A stretch of DNA of 64,000 nucleotides from Agapanthus africanus (Eukaryota > Streptophyta > Magnoliopsida > Asparagales > Amaryllidaceae), in assembly GCA_030015575.1 (NCBI GenBank), contig JASDDO010000016.1, positions 65,841,396 to 65,905,395 on the forward strand, in the 5' to 3' direction. Positions within the stretch are counted from its first letter, which is position 1. Every line of letters starts with the position of its first letter. The translations under genes and the position numbers were made by a program. The notes below the pieces were generated by a model that did no database searches, had not been told where the DNA came from, and worked only from the letters and a program-made list of their open reading frames with translations. Positions 22,349 to 34,099 of this stretch are shown piece after piece.

Positions 22349-24872
22349 AAGATAGAGCTTTAGGCGACGCTTTAACGAAGTTAAAACTCCGATCGAACAT
22401 AAAATACGGTTTTTTGAGCCTTCTCTGGACATTTTTTCAAAACTGTGTTTTTTCAGTATTAAAAATCCTTAAAAAATTCAGCAGGGAAATCTAAGCACCA
22501 CTGTAAAAAATGAAGCCATGAACAGTAAATCCCATAGCGGAACCGTGGCCAGAGCTTGCTTGGGCCGCGGCTCCGCGGCCGTACACATGTAATAATGACT
22601 CGTTTTTGCACAGTAATGTTTAAAGCTGCTTGTATATATTTTTGGGTATTTTTAATCTGAAGTTAGTGTTGAATGTTCTGGGGATTGTTTTGGATTCGGT
22701 GATTCGATCGGTATTTTAATTTCGTGGCTTTATCGGATAATTTAGAAAGTATTAAAATGTTCGAACGAATATCATTAACCCACTTTTTCCCGGCACGAAA
22801 AACTTTCAAGTGTTGATTTTTTCTCGGGTTGAAATTTTTCGGAAATACGTGCAAGTTAAGTGATGGACCCTCTAGAAGAACACAAACCTTAACTCAATTA
22901 TGTGACCTTCTGAACTACCTCTAAACCTTAGGGTTTGGGGCAGTACGGCGTGCCACATGTGAGGCGTTGGCTTGACCCTTCTACGGCTGGACCACTGCTA
23001 CTGTGTCACATTCTGGGATTTTTGAACTCCGCTCAAGGGTTGAGCTTTAGGAAATTTTTTGGGTATTCGATCACTCGTTTGAAAACTTTAATATTGTCTA
23101 TTTATCTGGAATATGATACAATATGTGGAATTCATATAGTTAGGCATGAAATGCGAAGTATGTGATATTTCGGATTTACGATGTCTAAAGAGAATGTGGA
23201 TTCCAAATATTGTAGTTTTACACTTTCTTTTCTGTGACCGTAAGTGTAGTATGTAGTTGTATTGCCGGTTTTCGTTGCTATACATTAACGACAATCGGTG
23301 TATGCATACTTACTTACGTTGATGATATATGATATTATGTGTTGCTGAGATATGATGTGCAGGATTGTCGCGATTGAATAGCCGGGGTTTTTTTTATGTG
23401 AGATGAGAGTTTTATTTTCATTCATGTAAAATTTAAATGTAATGTAATATTCTTTTATTTGGGGCACTTCCGGGTTGAGGTTGATGTCACCAGTGTTGTA
23501 TATTATTTACTTTTCCGCATTAGGATGGACCTAAGGAGGGGAGCACAGGTGACCGGGTTCTGGGTTCAGTGGGAGGCCATCTTAAGGAGTCGAGACCGGG
23601 TCTCCTAAACTCCAGAATTGGTAGGGTCGCTTGCCGCTCTCGTAGGGGTCCAGGGTGTGGGCTTGGCTATTCATAACGACTGTGGAATCCGTATTTTCTA
23701 TTGTTGGCTAAATACTAAATACGGACGTCCTAGTATATCCCATCAAATCCGTGTTTCTGCTGCCTGTATTCTGTGATGTGATATATGAGACGAATTTTAT
23801 ATTATATATGAGATATATAGTAGACGTTGCTTATGTTTTACACCCGCGCTAGTCCCGTCCCGGTATGCCGTTAGTTAAGTAACCTAACGGTGCATAACTG
23901 AACATTGCAGCGAATGCGGATGGTATAAGCGTACGTTGTATTTTCGTTTCTTTTCTGTGATTGGCTTTAGGACTTAAATGATGGGATTGAATTAATATGA
24001 TTAATGTAAAGAAAATAAACCTAAAAAGATGTTGTAGAATCGGATTTAAAAACCACTCGGCTCTTTATGAGAAAGCTACATTTCAAAACTGCGGAGCTCA
24101 AGCCACTCCTTTTGAAAACCATTTGATTCTACGACGATATCAAGTTCAAAGCGTTAAAGATTTTCTTAAAAATCATCTGCAACCCTCCATCATTTTAGGA
24201 AGTAGAGTACTTAGTATTCGTGCTGCGTTTGTTGACCTTAGCCAAGGCGTAGTGTACGGTAGCTAAGTGATGTCTTCCTACAATGCATATGATGCAGATT
24301 AATTAGGACGGGCATGTGACTTTGTTGACCTTAGCCAAGGGTCATGTGAACGGGTCTGATTAATCAAGAAATGACGGGTTGAACTTGACTAGTACTTGTG
24401 ATTTGTTGACCATAGCCAAGGTCATGAGTACTAGAGGTAAAAACCGCATCGGGAATTTCAAGTGTTGAGATTTGCAATGAGATTGCATACCTTCTTCCAT
24501 ATGATGGTTGGATCCCGATCCCACTGTGGGCAATAGTTGCTCCCAGGAGAGTTTTACAGTTTACAATTAGCTAACCCATTAGGTGTCTAGAAAGGTGTTA
24601 ACGGGGCTACGCCTCTGGGAAAACGAGGTTTACTTTAATTAGGTCCGTGCGAAAGCACGGGGAACCTCCCTCAACTACCGACACTGGCCTGGCTGAATGG
24701 TTAGCGAAGTTGTAGACTGTAATTAATCCTGGCTAGTTTTCTTTTTAAGGTTTGAAAGAAAAACTTGATTAAAGCGGTGGGAGACATCGATTAGACAAGA
24801 TAATAACCAATCTGATCTTTGCAAGAGCTTTCGCTGAGTGTATTCTTTTCTCTCTCTTAATGGCAGATACCA
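22349..24872 (+). other. B leader
   Basis: About 2.5 kb with no credible gene. It holds a perfect-arm GC palindrome at 22563-22580 (GGCCGCGG, ct, CCGCGGCC). Three hairpins have stems TTGAC/GCCAA: 24232-24245, 24325-24338 and 24406-24419. The last has a further outer stem CTAGTACT (24389-24396) with AGTACTAG (24427-24434). CTGA (24834-24837), a pyrimidine run and CAG (24864-24866) precede the gag ATG at 24873. Confidence 0.8.
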
Positions 24873-27800
24873 ATGACTGGACTCAAGCTTCTACTAGATA
24901 AAAATAAACTGAATGGGACCAATTATAAAGACTGGCTAAGGAATATGAGAATAGCCTTGACTTATGATAAAGTATCATATGTCCTCACGGCTTCAGCCCC
25001 GCCCGTCCCAGGTCCAAAATCCTCAGTTGCCGACAAAGAAATTCGCAAGACATGGGACGCTGATTGTGCCACGGCCAAATTCCTCGCGCTTGCATCGATG
25101 GACAACACACATCAAAAGCAGCATGAGAATATGGACATTCACGCCATATTCCTCCATACAAAGGAGTTGTATGGAGAGCAATCCCGCGTATTACGATACG
25201 AAGCATCAAAGAAATTGTTTCAGATGCGAATGGCCCCTGGCACACCAGTAGGAGACCATGTTCTGAAGATGATAGCTCTCATAGAAGAGCTTAAGGACCT
25301 TGGATGGACAATGGACAATGAACAGTATACGGATATTATTCTGCAGTCCCTCCCCTCCACCTTTGCTTAATTCATAGTTAACTTCAACATGCATAAAATG
25401 GAGAAGGAACTACCTGAACTCCTTAATATGTTAAGGAGTGCAGAAAGCACACTGAAATCAGTGAAAACTCCCGTTTTGAGTGTTGGGCAATCTTCTTCTT
25501 CTCGCCCAAAGGCTAAGACCAAGGGAAAGCTCAAGAAGAAGCCCACCAAGCCTAGGGGTGGAGTTAAAAAGGTTAAGGGGAAGGACAAGTCCAAAGCTGG
25601 AGAATCGGGGAAAGGGGAATGTTTTCATTGCCACAAAACAGGACATTAGAAGCGCAACTGTACCGAGTACTTAAATCTCAAGAAGAAGCATGGGGATGCT
25701 TCTGCTTCAGGTGTGTTTGTGACAGAAAACTGTTTTTCAATAAACACTGCTTCCTGGGTATTAGATACCGGTTCAGGTTCTTACATTTGCAATTCAATGC
25801 AGGGGCTGAGAAATAGCAGGGTTTTGAAGACAGGTGACCATACTCTCCGCGTTGGAAATGGTTCCAATGTACATACAGTCGCAGTGGGAGAGTATCACTT
25901 GGGGTTGCCATCTGGGTGTATATTGGTTTTGAACCCATGTTATTTTGTACCAAGTATGCTTTGTAATATAATATCTGTTTCTTTGTTAGACAATGAAGGA
26001 CAAAATTTTGTATTACAGAACAATGTTATGAACATTTACCTGAATCAAATGTTGGTTGGGTATGAGACGCTTAATAACGGGATATACGTCCTAAATCAAC
26101 ACACAATTTTCAGCATACAACACACTAATAAAAGAAAACTTTCAGAAATAAATGAATCTTTTCTTTGGCACTGTAGACTTGGTCATATTAACGAAACAAG
26201 ACTAAAAAAGTTACACAAAGATGGATATTTAAACCCTTTTAAATATAAATCTTATGCGACTTGCCAGTCTTGTATCAAGGGTAAAATGACCAAAACTCCG
26301 TTTACCGAACACGGAGAAAGAGCTACTGAGCTCCTAGGCCTCATACATAGTGATGTATGTGGGCCAATGTCTACATAGGCTAGAGGCGGTTTTTCATACT
26401 TCATTACTTTCACTGACAATTTCTCAAGATTCGGTCATGTATTTTTATTAAAACACAAATCCGAAACTTTCGAGAAATTCACTGAATATAAACTCGAAGT
26501 AGAAAAACAAACCGGCTTGAGTATCAAAATGCTTCGATCAGATCGAGGTGGAGAGTATCTCAGTACTGAATTTGCAAACTTTTTAAAAGAGAATGAGATT
26601 CTCTCTCAGCTCACTCCTTACACACCACAGCACAACGGTGTGTCTGAACGACGGAATCGGACCCTATTAGATATGGTCCGATCCATGATGAGTGATACTG
26701 AGTTACCCGTCTCATTTTGGGGGCATGCATTAGAGACTGCAGCGTTTCTACTGAACATGGTTCCAACCAAAACCGTGTCTACCACACCATATGAGATATG
26801 GCATGGGAAGAGACCATCTCTTAAGAGAATTAAGATTTGGGGTTGCCCGGCCTATGTTAAAAAGTAGAATCCGGACAAACTCGAGACACGGTCAGTCATG
26901 TGTAATTTTGTGGGATATCCAAAGAACTCTTATGGATATCTTTTCTACCACAAGGAGAAACAAAAGGTATTTGTTTCTCAGCATGCCACATTCTTGGAAA
27001 AAGAGTTTTTCACAAATGACACTGATGGCAACATGGTAGATCTAGAAGAGGTTCTAGAGACACAAACTACAAATGACGACTTGGTTGAACCGGCTGTTGC
27101 AATAGAAACTGAGGAACCTCGGCCACTCCGTAGGTCTGGTAGGACTTCTCACCCACCGGAGAGGTACTACGGTTTCCTCATTGATAGTGACAGAGAAGAC
27201 TGCATCATGGAGGATGATGATCCTACCAGTTTTCAGCAAGCTATCACGAGTGGAGACTCTGTGAAGTGGCTGGATGCCATGAGATCCAAAATGGAGTCTA
27301 TGTACACCAACAAAGTATGGACTTTGGACGTTGTACCCCCAGGGGTAAAACCGGTGGGGTGCAAATGGATCTTTAAAAGAAAGATTGGTGTAGATGGGCA
27401 GGTAGAGACCTATAAGGCAAGACTTGTGGCGAAGGGTTTTCGTCAAAGACCAGGTTTGGACTATGACGAGACTTTTTCGCTCGTAGCCATGCTTAAATCC
27501 ATTCGGATCCTACTTGCTATTGCTGCTCACTACGACTATGAAATCTGACAGATGGACGTTAAAACGGATTTCTAATGGAGATTTAGAAGAATGCGTTTAT
27601 ATGGATCAGCCAGAGGGCTTCATTGACAGTGGGAGCAGCGGGAAAGCATGTAGATTGCTTAAATCCATATATGGGTTAAAGCAGGCATTACGGAGTTGGA
27701 ACATCTGTTTCGATGATGTTATCAAAGAGTTTGATTTCATCAAAAATCCAGATGAACCTTATGTTTATAAGAGGGCTGTAGGGAGAGCTGTCACATTCCT

Positions 27801-28773
27801 CGTATTGTACGTGGATGACATTCCTATGCTAGAGTTGGTCAAATCTTTCTTATCACTAAGGTTCTCCATGAAGGACCTAGGTGATGCCGCATACATTCTG
27901 GGCATAAGGATCTATAGGGATAGATCCAAGAGGTTATTGGGATTGTCCCAAACCAGGTACATTAACACCATCCTAAAAAGGTTTAGTATGGAAGACTCCA
28001 AGCGGGGTGCCTTACCCACTTGCCATGGAGTCACTCTATCCAAGGACTCTTGCCCAAAGACCGATGAAGAGAGAGCTCGTATGAGCATTATACCCTATGC
28101 TTCGGCAGTAGGATCTATAATGTATGCGATGTTATGTACACGCCCAGATGTAGCTTATGCACTTAGTGTTGTAAGCAGGTATCAATCCAACCCAGGGGAG
28201 AATCACTGGATAGCTGTGAAGAATATTCTTAAGTACTTACGAAGGACTAAAGAATTGTTCTTGGTGTATGGTAATGGAGATCTCCAAATGGAGGCCTTTA
28301 CCGATTCGAGCTTCCAGAGTGATAAGGACGACAGCAAATCTATCTCCGGGTTTGTATTTACCCTCAATGGAGGGGCGGTAAGTTGGAAGAGTTCCAAACA
28401 AGATACCGTTGCAGACTCTACGATGGAGGCTGAGTACATTGCTGCGAATGATGCCGCCAAGGAAGCCGTCTGGATGAGGAAGTTCATCTCGGAGCTAGGA
28501 GTAGTTCCAACCATTATCGATCCAATACCATTGTATTGTGATAATAATTGGGCTATGGCGTTAGCCAAGGAGCCCAGGTCCCATCAGCGATTCAGACACA
28601 TCCTGAGGCTCTTTCATTTGATCCGGGAGATTGTAGATCGCTGCGAGATCGAGATTAGGAGAGTAGAAACAAAGAATAACGCCACGGATCCACTCACCAA
28701 GGCCCTCCCTCAGCCGCAACATGAGAGACTTTTTGAGATATTGGATATGAGATACGCCAATAACTGGCCTTAG
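24873..28773 (+). pseudogene. B: Angela Gag-Pol coding region (broken)
   Basis: Gag begins at the ATG at 24873 (MTGLKLLLDKNKLNG). A Lys-rich stretch and CCHC-type knuckle follow near 25560-25660, then protease (DTGSGS near 25765), integrase HHCC finger (HCRLGHINETR near 26170) with DDE core, the integrase/RT linker (HPPERYYGFL near 27155), RT (YVDD at 27808-27819) and RNase H (MEAEYIAANDAAKEAVWM near 28425; LYCDN near 28535). Clearly the same lineage as A but a different subfamily, with many amino-acid differences. About six breaks; it cannot encode the polyprotein as it stands. Confidence 0.9.
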
Positions 28774-28776
28774 TGC

Positions 28777-28787
28777 AAGTGGGAGAT
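28777..28787 (+). promoter_or_regulatory. B polypurine tract
   Basis: AAGTGGGAGAT immediately before the 3' LTR start at 28788, identical to the tract in A. Confidence 0.88.
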
Positions 28788-28842
28788 TGTTGGATATATG
28801 TATGCCCTAGAGGCCATTATATGATAGTGGATGTATTTAAAC

Positions 28843-28905
<63 letters not shown>

Positions 28906-29703
28906 GTGTACATTTTTGCTCGACATGATAGTATGCTATCTGATTCTTCTTTATCTGACATGTTGATTTGATCATGCTTTTATTCATTCACACATGTTGA
29001 TAAAGCCCTGAGGATATAGACTTGACTACTGTGATTACGATAGAGATCATACTAGTGGGACATCTGTAGTTTATAAGCATATCCTGGAATGTCCCTAGTC
29101 GTAGGTGTATCGAGATGGGGCATCAATATACTAGAGTAGACTAGTGTATATGATACTAGACCCATATGATAGGCGATGGATGTTCCTACATTCATCGATG
29201 TTTGACATCGAGATCATGTACGGGTGCTCAGTGGTGACTGGGTACACTGAACGGACGCACCGAGAACTCCTATATGGAATTATATCTATCGTTGAATAGC
29301 AGTTCTCAGGTGACACTGGTGCAGGTTAGTCTGTAGACCCGAGATCGTCATAGAGTCTTATGTGTTCTCCCACTGTACTTTGATTACCACCCTACCATGG
29401 CTCTACTGAGTCGTGCAAACAGGTGGCCATTGGGTTCAGTCCCGAGATACATGAAGGCGATGAGCGATAGGAGGGGTTTCGTCTCTCCCGGTAATGGGAG
29501 TTGATGCTGTGTTGTGCTCGACTGGCTATATCAGTAAGTCCCTGGCCAGGGCTGTTGAGATTTACTGATAAGTGTTATCAGTAGTTTCTCGATCTGTTAT
29601 AGACCATTCATTGGCACGACTTATTGAGTTATTGGGGTCGACGTTACCATCCCTAGACTCGATATGCAGCATATCTGACGAAGAGACCGGACAGTACGGT
29701 AGT
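28788..29703 (+). repeat. B 3' LTR, left piece
   Basis: First 916 bases of the B 3' LTR, collinear with 20270-21170, interrupted after gtagt by element E. Contains a (TA)n run at about 28856-28901, longer than in the 5' LTR. Confidence 0.93.
29699..29703. repeat. E target site duplication, left
   Basis: gtagt before TGTCACGACC; repeated at 41757-41761. The uninterrupted site in the B 5' LTR reads gcagtgttgcc near 21161. Confidence 0.95.
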
Positions 29704-32700
29704 TGTCACGACCCAAAACTGGCCCGTGACGGCCCTAATACTACGCAATGCCTAAAGACGCAACGTAGTAAAAGAAAGCCAAACCCAGAAATCTAAACCA
29801 TGAAAAATACGGAAAAGATAATATAAATTTTGAAACAATTGAAATCGCAACCCAAATTCTTTAAAAATCTTACTTTCTTTCTTTAAAATTTTAGCAACAC
29901 CCCCTTTTTGTAAAGACAAGTCAAAATGAATGCAACACAAAAATAATGACAGTAGAGAAAAGCTGTATATAAAAGACATCAATTCCACAATAATACACAC
30001 TAACGTCCTCACCAAGTCTCTATGACAAATATACAATAGTAGATGGAGAGTACAAATACAACGAATATACAATGTGGAATACAGATAACCATCTAACCCA
30101 CCTAAGCAAAAGGGTACTGTGAGCTGATGCGGTATCTGTAGCAAAAGATGGTAGCTGGATAGTTGAATAGAGGAATAGCCTGCCTTGACTACTCTGGGGA
30201 ACAACCTGAAACACCTATGGCACAACGGGGGTGAGTTTCCAACTCGTGAATAGTATAAAACATATGCAGGTAATCGCAGGAATGCACGTACAGCATGAAT
30301 CTAAGATATGCGATTACAGTACTAATATGTCATGCAATGCTGAAATAAAGAGAGTACACTAGCAGGTATGATCAACATGTGAAGCATTAGTAACATGACA
30401 ATAGTATGCAATAATCATGCAGAAGGATATGAAAATGTAGATATGCAACTATCATAAGGGTACACTAATCGGTACTGCCACTATATGAATCTGTGCATAA
30501 GGTAGGTAAGGGTGAGGTATAGGGTGGAATATGTCATTTCCCACGGAAACCTGACGTCGTGGCAGGATCACAATCCATCAAGATACTACAATCCAAAATC
30601 CTCAAATCAGCCCCCACATTAGGCTGTCACAATATAAAAGTCTCACATCACCTCAATGTACAATATCGAATAGCTCTCCTATATCTCGAATGTACAATTC
30701 ATAAATATCAATCATATCCAATATCCAATCTCAATGAATCACCTATATCCCAAGTCGAAATCTCAATGTACAATATCGAATAGCTCTCCTATATCTCGAA
30801 TGTACAATTCATAAATATCAATCATATCCAATATCCAATCTCAATGAATCACCTAGTATCCCAAGTCCAAATCTCAAGTAAGAATCTAACATCCTAAAGG
30901 TATATATATATATACAGAAATAAATATGATGGGGGCAATACACATATATTAGCGTCCCATTCCACTAATATTGGTGTAAGGGTATATATAACAACGGCTA
31001 AATCCCCTGTTATATATATAAAAAGGGGGTTAGAGAAATATCATGAAAACAGTGTGCCAAGCATCGGCACAGAAATCCTCGTATATCGGGCTCCGTCAGT
31101 CCGGATCAGCCCACGGGGCCCGTCTGCGGTATCGGCCCTCGGCCCCGACAGTACGGATCATCCCGTATCGATCTCTCGACTCTGGTCAGTATACTCCGGA
31201 TACCTGCCAGGTCCAACCAATCACCGGTAGGTACTCGCCCGCCTCCAGGCTCAATCGGCAAACCCATCGATCTTCTTGCCGAGGGGAACCATATCGGGCC
31301 CCACCATGTACTCTCATACGGCAACCACACCTCGTATGGAGTATGTAATCAGCACCGATAAAACTCATGGGGGACGCTCAAATATCATATCAAGGAAACC
31401 GGGTTGTTCTATGTATGCATAATTTCATGAACTCCCGCGGTTCCCAAATCCCGAAAACATCATATAAAATCCAGATAAACAATGCGCTAATCCAGGAATA
31501 AATGTATGCGATATATCTGAATGCGAGCAGGTAAACACAAGTATATAGCTGAACCAGATGTATGCGATATATTTGAATGCGAGCAGGTAAACACAAGTAT
31601 ATAGCTGAACCAGATGTATACGAAATCAAGATAAGGTACAGCTAAGTAACATCAGTAAATGTAAATATGCGACAGCAACTGAATATATGTCTAACATACA
31701 GGTGTAGCAAAGTATAGGTATCTACCTATAGGAACTGATGTCGTATACCCCCCTGGGTATAAGTAACATATGTAGCAAATCCCTCCCGGTATAAGTAAAA
31801 TATGTAGGAGGTATACCTGTAGCTGTATCGCAAAGTGAAAATATACCTATCACTAAAGGTATGATACGCTATAGGTATACCGATAAGCTAGATGTCATGT
31901 GTGGCAAGCAATAGTAGCTATAAGGGGTAGTGTGTGACATGGCAATTATTGACGGTGTGTGTGTAGCATACAATCCGTGCTCGTGCAACATGAACCGTCA
32001 ATAATGTGTCCAGTGTCCTACGGCTGCTAGTCACAGTATATAACTATATCAAGGAAATGCAGTAAGGCGCAATTCTACCATGACGTAGAATGTGCGACAG
32101 GAATTTGAATCCTAGCCCAGACGCATAACGCCATGCGGGCGATTCCCCTGTAGATGTTAAATCTACTCACCTATACTCCACGCTAGGTGAATCCTACCAC
32201 CTGCTCCCCCCTGTAGCCGTGTCCGTAGTCCCTGCCTGCAAACCTGCAAATACGACATGAAAATCACATATAAGCCAAATATCTCGCGAAACGCGATATC
32301 GAACCAAAACGAGAAACTCGCGTCGCGAACTAAACGCGCGTGTGCACGATACGCTGAATCGTGTGTGTACGCGTCTAAAACCATTGCGACACGCCGTGAT
32401 ACGCTGGATCACAGAACCCACTCACGTATCGCGCGTATCGCGCAAACACAACGGACATGCAAAACGACATATAGTCCCAGATTTTCCTACAGGTAAAATA
32501 TCACAAAACTAGACATGCCAAAGACCTAGACAACATAGCAGGGAGCCCTACACCAAAACCCCAACACCCAAGCCCCCCTCTGGGCCGCAATTTGCGGCCA
32601 AAACAAGGAAATTGGCGGCCAGATTAGGGGTAGGGTGGCTCGTGCTCTGGTGGTGTATTCTAGACCTAGGTATCATGTCCCAGTTTCCTCAATTTTGACC

Positions 32701-33794
32701 TGAAGGCATCGGGTCTAAAGCAGATCACAAATGTCACAAAAATCACTTTAAAAACACTAATTTGCACAATTTGGAAACCTATGGTATTTTAGTGTAATCT
32801 GGGTTAACTCAGTTCAAGTGGCCTTGTTAACACTTAAATATACTAGGTTAGCTAACACAATCATCAATTTGTCATCACAACTCACAATTCACCAAAACTA
32901 GCACTAATTTAGCCAATTAACACTAATCTAGCTAATAAACACATAAGCTAAGCAACTATGGAAATTGGGTACAAAATAATACCCAGTGGGATCCTAGAAA
33001 GCAGGTGAATGTGAAGAATTGGGATACTACAGCGGCTTGTGATGCAGGGGCTAAAATGAAGCTATTGCTGATGCTGTTACTGTTGTTGCTGCTTGCTGTT
33101 GCTGCTCCTGCTGCTGGTCCTGCTTCTGCTGCTGCTGTTGCTGAAGATGATGGTGATGCTGTTGTTGATCTTGTTGTTGATGTTGTTGTTGCTATGGCGG
33201 CTGCTGCTGTTGCTGAAGATGATGATGATGCTGGAGCTGATGATGGTGATGCTGTTGTTGTTGTTGTTGCTCTTGTTGTTGATGTTGTTGTTGCTATGGC
33301 TGCTGCTGCTGTTCTTGCTATTGTTGGAGCTCTCTCAGGTAAGTGTGTGTGTGTGAGAGAGTGTGAGGGAAATGAGAGAAAGAAAAAGAAATGGAGAAAT
33401 GGGCACTCACCAAAGGCCCCCTTCTCACTCTCTCTCTCATAAAGAGGCATGGGCAAAGCCATGATGCCCATGCTCACTCTCTCTCCAAAGTAAACAAGAA
33501 GTCACAAAAATAAAAAAAAACTCCATTAAAAATTCATTTTGAATAAAACCAACCATAACACTTAAACAAGACAATTAACTTAAAGAGAATGGGTTAATCC
33601 ATCATGCTAGCTAATCATGGTCTAACCCATCTCTAACCCTAGTTATCATGCACAAGTGCGTGTGTGCCTAACAAAATTCTAATAAAATACACAACAAATA
33701 GGATAAAATATTTAAAACTTAATTTGGTAAACTTTTTATTAAAAACCACACTTTAAAATATAATTAGCTACAAAACACATTCTAAGGTGTTACA
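29704..33794 (-). repeat. E 3' LTR (4091 bases)
   Basis: On the minus strand it starts TGTAACACC and ends GGGTCGTGACA. Contains a 110-bp tandem duplication (30653-30762 and 30763-30872), a 56-bp tandem duplication (31502-31557 and 31558-31613), a 12-bp perfect inverted repeat (31945-31956 with 31994-32005), a CpG-rich module (32281-32453), the palindrome GGCCGCAATTTGCGGCC (32583-32599), and a compound trinucleotide tract (33061-33340). Confidence 0.93.
33005..33442. repeat. Compound trinucleotide tract in E 3' LTR
   Basis: GCT, GTT and GAT triplets fill about 33061-33320. Because stop codons are rare in such triplets, long frames are open on both strands: 33005-33442 plus, with a Leu-rich start that mimics a signal peptide, and 33477-32956 minus, rich in Ala, Thr and Ser. 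The right LTR has the same tract at 41030-41290 with a different triplet count, as expected of slippage. Not considered a gene. Confidence 0.85.
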
Positions 33795-33796
33795 AT

Positions 33797-33807
33797 CTCC
33801 CCCCCTT
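33797..33807 (-). promoter_or_regulatory. E polypurine tract (minus strand)
   Basis: On the minus strand a run of Gs in the form AAGGGGGGGAG, followed by AT and then the LTR start TGTAACACC. This fixes the element's orientation. Confidence 0.88.
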
Positions 33808-34099
33808 AAAAGAAATTCGTCCCCGAATTTAAAACTTATACTGTTACGCGTACCTTCAAAGAGAAGATTAAAATCCTCAAATCTCGCTCGCAGCCTCCCA
33901 AGTGACTATCTCACTATACGGCTACGCCCAAGAAAACCCTTCACAGAGGGCAAGACCTTTGACCGACGTTTCTCCACCTGTCGAGCCATTAACACACATG
34001 GCTGCTGGTGAACGACACATCGCGTCACGCTGAATGGCCTGGTGCCAAATCATGTGAGAAAGGTCAAGAAAGTAATTGTAAAGTATCATCACAAGGAAT

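Noticed and set aside
31741-31890. Clustered GGTATA/TATACC words in the E LTR as a possible operator array
   Set aside because: The words are short and irregular in spacing; chance in AT-rich DNA is not excluded.
33005-33442. Possible secreted Leu/Ala-rich protein in the E LTR, repeated at 40970-41404
   Set aside because: The frame is made of slippage-prone triplets inside an LTR, is open on both strands, and changes length between LTRs.
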